Shown here in pieces: positions 44,715 to 56,249 of a stretch of 64,000 bases of DNA. A program made the position numbers and the translations under genes. The stretch spans positions 3,472,064-3,536,063 of the forward strand of contig OW051468.1 of the NCBI GenBank assembly GCA_932521025.1, in the 5' to 3' direction. This stretch comes from Oscheius onirici (taxonomy: Eukaryota > Nematoda > Chromadorea > Rhabditida > Rhabditidae). Under the pieces are notes generated by a model, which did no database searches, was not told where the DNA came from, and was given only the letters and a program-made list of their open reading frames with translations. Every line of letters starts with the position of its first letter. The first letter of the stretch is position 1.

Positions 44715-45384
44715 TTAAACCCCCTCAAATTTGTTGGAAAGATGTGGTGAATTGAATGAAAAAGAGACTGGAATTGGCGTGATGTTAAAGGTCTGCCGCC
44801 GACAATTGAGCGAGAGAACACGAGCTTTGGCTTCTTTTAGGTTCGAATACATTTTCGTCCCGAAATCGATTTTTATCGGTTTGATGGAGAAGAAAATTGG
44901 ATAAAACGTCAGAGAAATAGATAAAACAGTGGCACCCCTTGCCAAGCTGAAATACCCGAATTCGAAGTACACGGTGGGGTTAATAGTCAGGACATTACGT
45001 TCTTCTGAGCTTCAGCTAAAAAAACTTCAAGTCTGGTCAAGAGTGTCTCCGATAAAACCATACGAAGGAGGACAATGGTTAACTACCTAGCAAAACTTTT
45101 AGGGCAAGGGAAATGTTACCGTAACCCTGTATGATCTCAAAATGAAACTTCGTTCTTCAAATACTGCCGTCCTAATTTGTTTGGCTCGTATACCATGCTC
45201 ATTTACTTTGTCTTGACAGCCCAGAAAAAACGTTCTGACTTTGTTTCTCTTCGTTCCTGGTGCTGAACTTATTTATACCTCAGACTTTATCTTCTCAACT
45301 ACTATGTTTCTAGCTTGGATGAGACCATTTCTAGCCGAAAATGGCCTTTTCCGGGAAGCCATAAGTGATTTTACAAGAAGATTT
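44715..45384. promoter_or_regulatory. Shared upstream region of the two head-to-head TRAPPC8 genes
   Basis: About 670 bp between divergent starts, with no clear coding exon. It may hold both promoters. First exons upstream of the chosen starts cannot be excluded. Confidence 0.35.
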
Positions 45385-47504
45385 ATGAGGCAGGACAATA
45401 TTCGGCCACTAGAAACGACAGAAGACTGCAAAGTAAAATAGTCTCTTCACAGCTTTTCATAGCTTGTATTTCAGAACTCGTTGTCGGAAGCAAACAATCC
45501 TCTTATAGCCGTTGTCTCTTCTGCCAAAGCTGAACATTGCTTGACCGGACAAGGTTTTCCAAGTTTAGCATATCTTTTAACTCCGTTTTCTACTCACACA
45601 TTAAATATAAAGGTGTTTTCTTCCGTTTTCAAAGCTATTCCAGTTCTAGGAGCCAACTGGACGTTCAATTTCGACTACAATTACCCTAGATTTCCGCGAT
45701 ATAAACAAACATGAGCAGCTAACACCATTCGTCCTCCCATACATTTTGAAGCAGGTTGATTTCATTACATTCTGATTAAATTGTTCATATTTTAGGCCCT
45801 GAATGCTGGGACGAATCTATCTGAATCAGTATCCAACTATATCGAATGTTTACAAAGATTTGCCGCTCCGAATAAGCTTGACACATTTCGAGCATTCATC
45901 GCCTGTATATTGGTGATTTCTAGCAAAGAAGACAATCCTCTGTCCGAGCTGAACCGCCTCACTCAACAGCTACAGAATCAACAGGTTTGTTTGCCATTTT
46001 GGGCACAATTTTTCTCGCGTAAACGCAGTCCACGGTCGCGGGGCGAAAGATCAATAGGTGGTAGTTGGTTGCGTACAACCACATTCAACTTCTCCTCACT
46101 TTCGGTTTATTCCCGTCGTTTTCGGTCATTTCTACGAGTCTTGTTTTCAGCATGCTCCAAATGAACAAGAAGGTCCCTCTACTTCTCCGTATACCTCCAT
46201 AAAATGGCTGTCGGCTAATACGCCTAAACAATACGTCCTTCTGCATGATTGTGCTCACGACGATGAAGCGAAGTGAGTTACTTTTCTCTTTTTGTATCAA
46301 AAAATACCTTTTCTGAACGACGGAATGTTTCCAACAAATGTGTGCCATCTACGGGCCGAGTTCATGTCAGATTCTACGAATAGGACAAGGAATCAGTCAC
46401 GGTCTCCCGGATCTATGGAACCGAGTGGATTTTCTAAGTCAGCTGTTGAGTTCGGGCATCGGAGAGGCGTTCAATGTCAGATCAGCCAATCTTCCAGTGG
46501 AGAAAAGACGGAAGTATCTCTCAGAGTTGGATCGGGAAGAATGCAGACATCTGGTTGAGACGTTTATCCATAAAATACTGGTTCGTTACTAACTTTAAGT
46601 TTTCAAAAATAAATTCTAGAGTCCGTTTGTTGAACGGCTGATGCGAACTCTGTCAGAACAACTAGCCGATAGACGGAGACTAGGTAAATTCATGATGAGT
46701 GGATTCGATGGCATGAGAAAATGGCTTGGAACTGGACATCAGCCAGAGGTTTACACTCCAGTCACGTACGTTTTTTATCCTATGATAAAGTGAGCCGTTT
46801 AGATTTGCACCAGATTGCAACGAGATGAAGAGTCGTCGTTTGGCCGATCTCGCCTTCCAATTCGGTCTCCACGCGTATGCCCATCAGCAGTACCAGGCGG
46901 CCAGAAAGGACTTTGAACAGTGTCAGGCGTGGCTTTATTACGCGTCAGCGTGTGAAATGTCGGCTGTCGCATTGAGGAGAGCAGACCCGAATCAGCCGGC
47001 TAAACAATTCCCTGTCAGATATATAGAAGACGCCATTCGACATATGATCAACGGATCCGCGTATGTTTAGTTCCAGTTTTTGTTGAACTAGTTTACTTAC
47101 AGGGACTATATCTCTATTATACGTTGTGCAATCAACTCCAGTCGAATTCTGACCGATCTGTACTTGCCGAAAGAGGCTGCGCTTCTCTTAACACGGATTT
47201 CAAACTTCGATAGTGATCATTTCTCCGCAATGCTTCAAATTTACGCGGCCAGATGTTACGAGAAGGCCAATATGAACCGCAAGGCAGCATTCCATTACAT
47301 TTTGGCCGGCAATGGCTTGCTAAAAGGAGGACTGAAGCCCGTAGCTTTAGGTCGGTTCATCTTTTAATTTATCAGAATAAATGATTTTCAGAGTGCTATC
47401 GCCATGCGTTAGAGTATTACGTAAAAGAAGACGGAGCTTTTTGGCCTATTTCCAACAAATACTTAACCAAGCCACGATCTGGAGAACTGTCTCCCATGGA
47501 ATGA
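45385..47504 (+). CDS. Truncated TRAPPC8 paralogue (N-terminal two-thirds only)
   Basis: From ATG 45385, exons parallel those of the neighbour: NNPLIAVVSSAKAEHC (neighbour SPLVAVLSSTGTDKR), KEDNPLSELNRLTQQLQNQQ, KWLSANTPKQYVLLHDCAHD, MCAIYGPSSCQILRIGQGIS, MKSRRLADLAFQFGLHAYAH and HYILAGNGLLKGGLKPVALE. It ends ECYRHALEYYVKEDGAF then a unique tail and stop at 47502-47504. The neighbour continues for several hundred residues there; the beta-rich C-terminal part is absent here. At the intron before TECFQQMCAIYG (46272-46312) no AG acceptor exists where the neighbour has one; the site reads TTTTCTG. All other visible exons are open, so it is either a young pseudogene or spliced unusually. Confidence 0.68.
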
Positions 47505-47664
47505 CCTGAGATACTTATCGATTTTTCTTACCCGTTCGAATATTGACGCCTTTTGTACTGGTTGCCGATGTCTTTATGTAGAGATTTAACATTCTTGTTT
47601 CAATCGTCCTATTGCCGTGAAAACGGTTCGATATCATTATTTTCATATAATTTGTCATTTTTAA

Positions 47665-47680
47665 ACCTTTTCAGGTAAAA
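47665..47680 (+). promoter_or_regulatory. Possible trans-splice acceptor before V-ATPase G
   Basis: CCTTTTCAG followed five bases later by the ATG, with no matching donor or upstream exon noted. Fits a spliced-leader acceptor. Confidence 0.35.
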
Positions 47681-48180
47681 ATGGCCTCTCAGACCCAGGG
47701 AATCCAGCAACTGCTAGCCGCCGAAAAGCGCGCTGCCGAGAAGATCAACGAGGCCCGCAAGAGAAAGCTTCAACGTATGAAGCAAGCCAAGCAGGAGGCC
47801 CAAGCTGAGGTCGAGAAGTACCGTCAGGTCAGTCTTTTTTTTCCAATTCTAAAGCTTCTTAGAAATTCTATATATAAGGTTTGAAATATGGTAAAAAGAA
47901 GATTTCCAGGAGCGCGAAGTCGAATTCAAAGACTTCGAGCAGAAGTATCTCGGCTCAAAGGAAGACATCGAGGCCAACATCCGCAAAGACACCGAGGAAC
48001 AGATCGAGAACATGAAGAAGAGCGTCGCCAACAACAAGCAACAGGTAATTATTCCCTTGTTTTTTAATATAAAAACTATTTTAGGTTATCGTACGTCTTC
48101 TGCAGCTGGTATGCGACATCAAGCCGGAACTGCATCACAATCTCGTCCTCCAGAAGAAGCTTCACGGACAGTTCTCCTAA
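47681..48180 (+). CDS. vha-10: V-type H+-ATPase subunit G
   Basis: Subunit G is part of the peripheral stalk of the V1 sector, which couples ATP hydrolysis to proton pumping. Exons 47681-47827, 47910-48044 and 48085-48180 give 125 aa, the normal length. The N-terminus is the conserved block [20 protein letters not shown], then [20 protein letters not shown], a long helix. The middle is [20 protein letters not shown] and the end [16 protein letters not shown]. The symbol follows the C. elegans name. It begins 177 bp after the TRAPPC8 paralogue on the same strand. Confidence 0.95.
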
Positions 48181-48562
48181 GCTTTCCCGCCTTCAACCTG
48201 TCAAATCTACCGTTCCGTTAGAGCCCCTTGTCACTTTTTCTTCTTCGTGTAATGTCCCAGAGAAACATTCCATTTCGTCCCCCAAATTGTATAGAATTGT
48301 AGTTTTATACCCAATGTGATGTTTTACCCCCAGTATTCTTCTAGAATCCGTCCAAGTCAATGTAGGCAGCAATAAAATTATATTATGACGTTCGTTTCAT
48401 TGAATCGCCGTGTTGCTCGCTGTTTTTATTGGAGAAAACTGGAAATTTCGTTAGATTGCCCCATTGTTGCGCCATATTGATTTTTGCCGTCGCTATCGAG
48501 ACCCACAGCCTTATTCAAGTCGTTTTCTTCCTTTTGCACTTCCATGTTTTTACTTCCAGAAA

Positions 48563-49107
48563 ATGATCGAAATCACGGTGAACGATCGTCTAGGAAAGAA
48601 GGTCCGAATCAAGTGCAATCCGACCGACACCATCGGCGATTTGAAGAAACTCATCGCTGCTCAAACTGGTACAAGGTTCGTCTTTTTTGTTCTAAATTTT
48701 CAGTCTCTTCTGAAGTTCAACGCGTTTTAAATAGTACTCTTTTTGACATGTTTTTTTTACCGAAAGTGCAGCTGGCTTCATCCGTATACAACGACACACC
48801 ATCAGTCGAAATTATTTTGGTCTCACAAATTAATTTCTTTGAGTAATTTAAGAGAAATTGAGCAATATTTTCTCTCTTTGACGTCACAGACTACTGTCGA
48901 AACCATAAGCAGTGCCTGATCAAACAAACGATAGGTATTTGACATTGATTCATAGATTTTGTCTGGCATTGTTTCGGTTAAAAACGGTATATTTTCAGAC
49001 ACGACAAGATCGTCCTAAAAAAATGGTACAACATCTACAAGGACCACATCACTCTCCAGGACTACGAGATTCATGAAGGATTCAATTTCGAGCTCTACTA
49101 CCAGTAA
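48563..49107 (+). CDS. ubl-5: UBL5 / Hub1 ubiquitin-like protein
   Basis: Exons 48563-48675 and 48999-49107 give 73 aa, exactly the family length. [37 protein letters not shown] and [20 protein letters not shown] match UBL5 throughout. The C-terminus is LYYQ, the double-tyrosine end instead of a Gly-Gly, so it is not conjugated like ubiquitin. UBL5 binds spliceosome proteins and, in C. elegans, takes part in the mitochondrial unfolded-protein response. A 323-nt intron is long for this window. Confidence 0.96.
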
Positions 49108-49251
49108 AATGACAGCGTCAACTTTTCCTGTACTGTACACACATGGATTCTTGTTCGTTTCCAGTAAATTTCATACTTTTCATTTCGTTCTTAAATCAGC
49201 TATCCTTTACGAGAACAGTCACTGTCAAAAGTACCCGAAAAATGTACAAAT

Positions 49252-51139
49252 TCATCGAAAGTTGGGCTTTTCCTCGCAATGTCTCACATCTTCCTCAGCG
49301 GGATCGTCGGGAAGTCTGGTGGTTCGCTTGAGCATATGGCTCATAATGGCCAGTTTCTCGCAAATCGTCGACTGCAAAAATGGGACACAGCGATGTTTTG
49401 GGACCGTTTTAGCCCAACTGATATCAATTCGCTTGGATTTCGAATCCACAGCCATTGTCGGAAGAGACTGCTGGGCCAAGATGCCGCTGTTCGACACGAC
49501 TGATGTTGTAGAACGACTGCGATGTCTCTCGCCTCCAGGTCCCATCGACATCAGCTCGCAAGTGAAACAGACGTAGAAGTTAATCGGCTGATCTGTCTCC
49601 ACACTCATGTATCTGGAATCGGTTTTTTTTCTTTCAGCATTCTTCTATTTAGAAATAGCTTTAGGAATGGGGAGATGCATCGCTCAGTTCTGGTCAAAAG
49701 GTGAAATTTGTTAGCTTGTTTGGTGTCTTTAGCGTCAAAAAACAACAAAACAAATGGCATTGTTCGACTCTGACCTTGTCGGAGCATTAAATGTGGCGGC
49801 CCTAAAAATATTTGCATCTCTCTGTTTCCAAGTTTTCTAAAACGCCACGCTCTTTATAGTATTCCTGCTCGAATAAGTTCTTTATCTAAAACATTGCGAT
49901 TGAACTCACTTGGTCCATAGGAAGAAGTTGATATCGCGCTGGCTTTCGTCTCTCGAGACGGCCATCTTGGTCACAGCTCCCGTCACATCGATCACATCGT
50001 AAGTCAAAAAAGGTATTTTGAACTCTTCCATAGCCTGACATTCAGCCATCAGTCGAGTAATCAGAACGCTGGTGTCTTCAGTTTCAGCCGGGGCGAAATA
50101 AGTGTCCCAGAGCACGTTTTCAACGTTTGTGTTTTGGTTCTTTGCTCTAAAAATACTCATTTTCAATATATTAGCGATAAAGCCAACCTTCTGACCGCAA
50201 GAACAGAAGGAGCGGGGGACTCCATGCTGACGACGTCGATGATGGGATCGTCTGAAGAAGTGCGATTCGAGTCCGGAGGAGATGGTTCCGGATTGAAGGA
50301 AGAGCCCGGCTTGGATCCGAAACGATAGAGGCCAGAAGGAACGGCATCGGTACCAGAAGCATCGGGAACAGACTCGTGAGCCTGGAGATCCTTATGATTG
50401 GAACACAAAGAAACTGACCTCCTTCTCATTCTTCTTCGGGGGACTTTTGGACGGTCCTTTGACCGGAGTCTTCTTCTTTTCTGGAGACGGAGTAGGAGCA
50501 TAGGGATAGTTTATAACGATCTGACACTCTTCCATATAGGCTTTGATCTTATCGCTTGTAGTCTCAGAGTCGTGGTCAGTATCTTCCAGATCGAAGAGTT
50601 TTGTGGTGGGGGAAAGTGGACGCTGGACTTTTCTCAACTTGTACTCGCTCTTCATGAACAAGGCGTTGATTCCCTGAAACTGGAGGTTTTGGTTGGAGAC
50701 AAAGTAGATCAAATTGATCAAAACTGGAGAATCGACATAGCAACATCTCTTGCTTTGGAGGTATAGACTAGACACCGAGGTATCAGCAGATCCTAGAGAG
50801 TTGAGGACTAGGTTGCCCAAACAAGAAAAGATCGACGGAAACCTTCAAACCAACCTCCTTCTGACAGAGCTTATGATTCTTGACAATGTTCTTGTACTGT
50901 GAGATCTTCGAAGCCAGCTCGTCCGGCTCCCTCTGGGACACACCCAGTTCAGAGAGAATCAGGGACCATTGGGCCAACAGCTCCTTCTTCTTGTTGTTCT
51001 TTCTGAACTCTTTTCGTCCATTCTGTGGCTTGTTAAACTGTTCGTATTCTTGATAGTTTTGTCTATAAAGCATGGCCAAGAGATGTCGTTCTCGACGACT
51101 CATGTGCGGTCGATTTGTTCGACAAGAGTTCGTGGCCAT
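49252..51139 (-). CDS. Myb/SANT-like repeat protein, downstream gene of a same-strand pair
   Basis: Starts at ATG 51139, only 30 nt after the stop of the upstream gene. The first exon holds a helical domain: SRRERHLLAMLYRQNYQEYE, then KKELLAQWSLILSELGVSQR and ELASKISQYKNIVKNHK, like two related copies in the upstream gene. A linker (PTTKLFDLEDTDHDSETTSD, SPEKKKTPVKGPSKSPPKK) and a Ser/Pro-rich stretch follow. Then come NVENVLWDTYFAPAETEDTS with LMAECQAMEEFKIPFLTYDV and a C-terminal part (QSTICEKLAIMSHMLKRTTR) ending at 49252. Exons near 49.6-49.8 kb are uncertain. Probably a nuclear DNA-binding or scaffold protein; no named family. Confidence 0.55.
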
Positions 51140-51169
51140 ATCGTAGACTTGGGCTACAATTGTTTCCGT

Positions 51170-53640
51170 TTATCCCAGAAGAGTCAAAATCTCACGATTC
51201 TCCTGTTTCTTTGGCGGATTCTTCTTCAAGACATTTTCCTGTACCCGTCTGATACAATCCATGGCCCTTTCCAAGGACATATTAGGGTCGACGTCTGCCA
51301 GACAATCGATTAGATTTTCGGTCAGAGTAATGGCTGGAACACTGAGCTGAACAGGCTGGTCTCTATTCTGAATGTCTCTTTGAATGAATGGGATACAATA
51401 ACATACGGGTGAGAAAAAGTGCGACAGGTACTCTTTCCTGAGGGCAGAGACCTTCCTCTCAATGTCGATGATGGATCTCTTCGTCCCACAAAGCTGTTCC
51501 AAACGATCTGCCCAAATCTTCAAGATTTCCTGTCTACTCTCTATTCCGTCCTTTCTGAAAAGCCAGTCTTTTTTGAAATATTATAAACTACCGTAGCACG
51601 TTGATATTGTAGTTTGAGAACTCCATGTAAAGGTTTCCCAACTCATGATTCTCTTCGATTTTCCATGGCAGTCCAGGGACAACAGTCTTCACTATTTCGT
51701 CTTCTAAACATTCAAAATCTCTGCAGTTCATTTCGAGAAACTACCTCTGTCTATCATGAGTTTCAGTTCATATTGGTCGAGAACTTTGTTAATTTCTCGA
51801 GCGCTGGACTCTGGAATGTAGTCGTGAACCTTGTTGACGAGGAGGAACGATGGACTTGACTGGATACCCGGGATCTAAGGGAACATAAATGAATGAGGAG
51901 GAGGTTACTCTTACAATTAGAAACGCAATACGAGAATTGCAAATAGTTCCTTTTTGCTGATTCTACCCACCTGAGAGTGCCAGCCTCGTTCTGTGGCCTT
52001 TCTGAAATCCTGAACCTCTTTGACCATCTCTTCAATCCGTTCCTTCAGTTCACTCGCAGTCCTCTTGACCCCACCGACCTTCGTCAATTCCTCGGCCCAT
52101 CTGCTCAACAGAACATCTTTGATGCTCGAGTTTGGAAAGACATAAGTGTAGTCTGGATTGTTGTAGCGGGGAACGTGGTAGACCAAGAAGTTGTCGTGGT
52201 AGAACTGAGACAGAAGGATCCTCTCCTCAGGTGTCAACTTGGTTTTCTTGTTCTGTTCTCTTACAATCTCATCCGGAAGCAAGAGCATGGCATCTTGGAG
52301 ACTTTGGGAGGCAGGAGACTAAACTATTCACTTTTCCAATAAAGAGGATTGTTACCAAAGGCCTTGGCAGAATGTACTTTTGTTCCAATGCCGTTTGTTG
52401 TTCTTTCAGACGTCGATCCTCTTTCTCTCTTTCCTCGACTCTCTTCAGAGTTTTCAACAAGTCTCGACCTATTTTCTCCTTCAAAGGCGCCAAATCATGC
52501 TTCTCGGCAGCCAGAATGGGCATAGCTGGCTCAGAGGGAACATCCTTTTTCCGAGAAACAAGCTTTCGAGGTCTGAAGATGTTTCTGACTGGAAAAATAA
52601 ATAAAGCAACTTGTTGGACCCAGTAAAAAAGTCTGAAGTGGAGACGATGGAAGGAACAATGATAGCGCTTTCAAAGGATTCGAGAACAGGAAGAGCTTCA
52701 TCAGAGGCTCTTTGTCGCCGAGGACGCTGTCTAGGCTCTATATTCTTCTTTGCTGGAGCAGGTTTCTTTGCTGGAATAAGCTTATCGATGGGCTCAGGGT
52801 CCACAAGGTCCAGAATCCGAACAATTGGTGGAGGCGGCTCTCGGAGTTTAATGGGGTCTCGAGGAGTGTAGAACCGTGTCTTTACAGAAGGTTTTGCTGG
52901 CTTTGACTGTACACTTCGGATACTTTTGGCTGGAGAAGGTGGAGGAACAGGGTCCGCGTTTCTAAAACATTCGTTCATAGCAGTCGGTTGACTCACTCTC
53001 GTCGTTTTCTTCTGGCTGCTCTGGGACTCTCTGGAACAAGGACATTTGACGGAGCAATTTCCTGGAAAGATCATTTTTGATAGCTCAACTTGTACATATT
53101 GTCTTTCCTTTAGACCCCCTCTTGGAATTGATCAGCTATCTACGAACATTGTTAGTCTATACAGAGTCTACCACTAGGTGTGTTGGGAATCTCTTATTAC
53201 TACCTTCTGCTATCACACCACTTTCTAATTGTTATCCTTGAAACCAGGGTCAGTTTGTAAACATGCGCCCATGTCCTCGTCATTGACTCCAATTGGAGTT
53301 TGAAAGAAAGAACCACGCTAACTAGGAAGGAAATTAGCCGTGGCTCCTTCTCGTTCTGTATACAGCGATCTCTCCCGATCAATGGCAAGCCTTCCCAAGA
53401 TTAGACTGTTTGTAAACTACCTCTGTTTGTCTTTCCGGATTGTTCTGCTGCTCCTCGACTGACTTTCGACGTTCTCGTGTTCGTCTCACTGAAGCTGATC
53501 ACTATCTATTAGACAGATCACAACTTACTTCTGTTGTCCTGTTGGTGAAAGTGGAAAGACGAAGAGAGCGAGTAGACCGCTGTGCGCCAATCCGAATCTC
53601 TCCCCTCTCTGTCTAGCCCATACTCTCTCGACTTGCATGA
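51170..53640 (-). CDS. Myb/SANT-like repeat protein, upstream gene of a same-strand pair
   Basis: Minus exons read: a Pro-rich region (REPPPPIVRILDLVDPEPID), a basic stretch (IEPRQRPRRQRASDEALP), a coiled-coil-like helix (DLLKTLKRVEEREKEDRRLK), then repeat 1 (LTPEERILLSQFYHDNFLVY ... IKDVLLSRWAEELTKVGGVK) and repeat 2 (EENHELGNLYMEFSNYNINV ... EILKIWADRLEQLCGTKRSI). The end is MDCIRRVQENVLKKN and EILTLLG-stop at 51170-51172. A candidate start is the ATG near 53639 (MQVERVWARQRGERFGLAHS), but 5' exons are uncertain. Each repeat has the R/E-x3-LL-x3-Y-x2-N ... W-x3-L-x4-G pattern of Myb/SANT-like or MADF-like domains. No named orthologue. Confidence 0.52.
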
Positions 53641-53890
53641 ACACGTCCTGCCTCTATCAACTGGGCGTGATATCTCGTCTGGAAATCAATTTTTCGGCTC
53701 TGCTCAACTGAATGTGTTCTGAGGTGCGTGGCCTGATCCTGGTTTCGTACCAAAGGTGTCTAACTATTAGTGTCCAGAATAATTAAGGTAGCTTCCACCT
53801 TGAACTCTTTTGTTCTCTCCCAGTGACCAAGCAAAAACTAAGACTTCTCACAAGAACCTTTCCATCTTTCTTGCCCGGCTACCTAACATA

Positions 53891-54094
53891 ATGCGAACAT
53901 TTACACCAAAAAAAAACGAAAAGAAGCTTCAGCGGACACTCTTTATTATGACTCTTCCTCTGACGCTAATTGTAATCTTTTTGTTTGTGAGTTATTTAAA
54001 AGTTGTTTCAAAAGTTGTAACATTGAGATTGCCTGATCTCTTTTTTGACAAGTTATATTGTCAGGACTCGTTGTGGAACCTCATAGTCCCCTAG
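53891..54094 (+). CDS. Possible single-TM small protein or array relic
   Basis: An open frame starts with a basic N-terminus (TPKKNEKKLQ) and a TM (FIMTLPLTLIVIFLFVSYL). A GT...AG intron from about 53999 to 54064 would join TM1 to DSLWNLIVP and a stop, echoing the exon-2 D-x-L start of the array at 7-21 kb but cut short. It could be a truncated member. Confidence 0.28.
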   Translation: MRTFTPKKNEKKLQRTLFIMTLPLTLIVIFLFVSYLKVVSKVVTLRLPDLFFDKLYCQDSLWNLIVP

Positions 54095-54107
54095 TCGCCC
54101 CGAAACC

Positions 54108-54263
54108 ATGTGGCTGTTTCTCCTGCAGTCGACTGTCATCATCGTCTCGCTGGTCAACTGTGGAGGAAAAAAGAACCTGGCTCCGCGAGCTGCACCCACC
54201 GAAAGAGGAGCAGACAAGACTGGAACCAAGGGAAACACCGGCGGAGCTACTGCTGCCCCATGA
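54108..54263 (+). CDS. Short secreted Gly/Ala/Thr-rich peptide
   Basis: 51 aa in one exon. A clear signal peptide (MWLFLLQSTVIIVSLVNC) is followed by a Lys/Gly/Thr-rich mature part (TERGADKTGTKGNTGGATAA). AATAAA follows about 12 nt after the stop. No cysteines after the signal region, so not a disulfide-rich toxin or defensin type. No known family. Confidence 0.5.
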   Translation: MWLFLLQSTVIIVSLVNCGGKKNLAPRAAPTERGADKTGTKGNTGGATAAP

Positions 54264-54970
54264 AGGAAGAGTCATAATAAAGAGTGTCCGCTGAAGCTTC
54301 CTTTTTTTTGATGCAAATGTTCTATTATGTTAGGTAGTCAGGCCAGAAAAATGAAAAGGTTCTTGTGCGAAGTCTTATGCGTTAGTTTTTGCTTGGCCAC
54401 TGGGAAAGAACAAAGTAGTTCAAGATGGAAGCTACCGCAATTACTCTGGACACTAATAGTTAGAAACTTGGTACGAGTCCATGTTCAGTTCACTTCATTC
54501 TGTTGAAGGTTGTTCTTTCTTTGCTGTTATACGTATTTTTTTAGAGTTACAAACTTTGCTAGTCAGCTAAGAAAATCTGAAGTTGAAGTCTAGTAGATCT
54601 GATCGACCTTTAATTTTCGCTCTAGTGCGATAGAAGCAGAGTTTGAGATAGAAGCTACCAGCTTCACTCTAAATATTTCAGAAGCTCGAAACACACCTTT
54701 CTATGGGTCCCAAATTGAAGAAAGGAAATGTTACAAAGAAACAATAGAGATTCATGTTAACAGGATTCCAGCATAAAAAACCCGTGGAAAACAACCGGTA
54801 GATACAATGGGATGGAAAGAGATCAAAATATGGAATGTGAGCAAGTGACAATCAGATGACAGCTAGTGATAATTGTGGAAGCTTCAGCTGGACATTCTGA
54901 AATTTCGTGTTTGTCGAGAAAAAGATGTTTCAGCAAAAAAAGTTCGAGATAATTGAAAAACGAGCTTGCC
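54264..54970. other. No gene seen
   Basis: Two similar short blocks (GATAGAAGCTACCAGCTTCACTCTAAA-type near 54650 and AGATGGAAGCTACCGCAATTACTCTGGA-type near 54424) suggest a small local duplication. Confidence 0.35.
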
Positions 54971-56205
54971 TCAGTTGAAGGATACTTCGGGGGTTTTTTG
55001 AAGACGTTTTGCAAGGCTCACCAGAAGCTCGTCTTCGGAATCGGAAGCCATCGTTCTCTTCTTGAAATCCTTGTTGATTTTGACACGCTTAAGCAGAGCC
55101 ATCATGCTCTCCTCGTCAGAATCGTCTAATGTTCCTGTATTTTATTCACAGCCAAGTCTTACCACCATCAAAACGAAGTCTTCTTTTGCTGCTAACAAGA
55201 CGACCCGAGTAAGTGGGAGTGAAGGGCGTCTTGGCGACGTGACGATTTCTACGAGTTCTTGGAAGAGTTGTTTGACCGCCTTCTGAAAAGTTGCAATTCA
55301 AAAATAAAAAAAGAAGAGCTTACTCGTCAGGACCTTGCCGTGATCGGTGTGTCCAGTTTTTTTGGAAGATGACTTCTTCTCCTCTTCTGCCTTCTTCTCT
55401 TCACGTTCAATCTGATGGTAGCGATAGGATTCGCAAAGAGCAGCCAACGGGATCAACTCCTGGTCGATCCAAGCACCTGAAAGAGCAATAGCTTTTGAAG
55501 TCAATAAGAAATACGTTTTCTGGGACGCAAATTGCCTCTACGCGGAGTATATCCATCGGTTTGGATAGACAGAAAGGTCTCGTCGTCTCTTTGTGGCGTA
55601 ACCATGTCGACGGATTGTGGAGTATTGACGGCAGTTCTTGGACGTCTTGTAGGCTTGGCGGTGTATACTTCAGAGGCGTCAGGAGGCGTTGGAGAAAAAG
55701 CTCTGAACCAGTGGAATGAAGTGAATGTAAAGTAAAATCACATACGGAGCATAATGAGGTAGACGACTTCTTCTCGACGTTGAGTATGGAACACGACGAG
55801 CACTTGAACGAGGTGTTGGTGTCTTGATACTCTTTCCGCCGAAAAAGGCGAATCCCTTATCCGGAGAACGAATCTGTAAGTTTTAGATGTTAAACCCTTC
55901 AAAAATAGGAGAAATTTACCTTTCTAATAGGTGGCGTGTTTTGGTCAAGAGCAAACTCTGCGTAAGGATCCAATGGCTGCTGGCTCTGTAGGGTAAGCAG
56001 AATGTCCTGGCGGGGCTTGTTCTTGTCACAAATGAGCTCATTGATTAACATGTTGTCCAGTCTGTTCGATAGGCTCTGCTTTAACTGAAAACGTTAGAGC
56101 TGCTTTGAAAAGAGAAGAACGTACCGGGGACAGCTTAAGACTTCTAATTTGATTGCCGAAACTAGCGACATCTTCATCATCACTCATAAAGAGATCTTGC
56201 GACAT
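54971..56205 (-). CDS. Unrecognised basic, probably nuclear protein
   Basis: About seven minus exons from ATG 56205 (MSQDLFMSDDEDVASFGNQI) to TGA 54971-54973 (SLAKRLQKTPEVSFN). Segments include SRRSRLPHYAP, TPQSVDMVTPQRDDETFLSI, then the best conserved-looking part DGYTPRRGNLRPRKRISGAW followed by IDQELIPLAALCESYRYHQI and a Glu/Lys-rich helix. Many S/T-P sites and basic clusters suggest a phosphorylated, chromatin- or cell-cycle-linked protein, but I recognise no family. An acidic patch (TLDDSDEESMMALLKRVK) precedes the end. Introns are 40-60 nt. Confidence 0.55.
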
Positions 56206-56249
56206 AGCAAATCTGAGAAAGGCGATATTACTTCGGGATTCATCTAAAC

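Noticed and set aside
52132-52626. Plus-strand 164-codon frame
   Set aside because: Antisense to the helical exons of the Myb/SANT-like gene.
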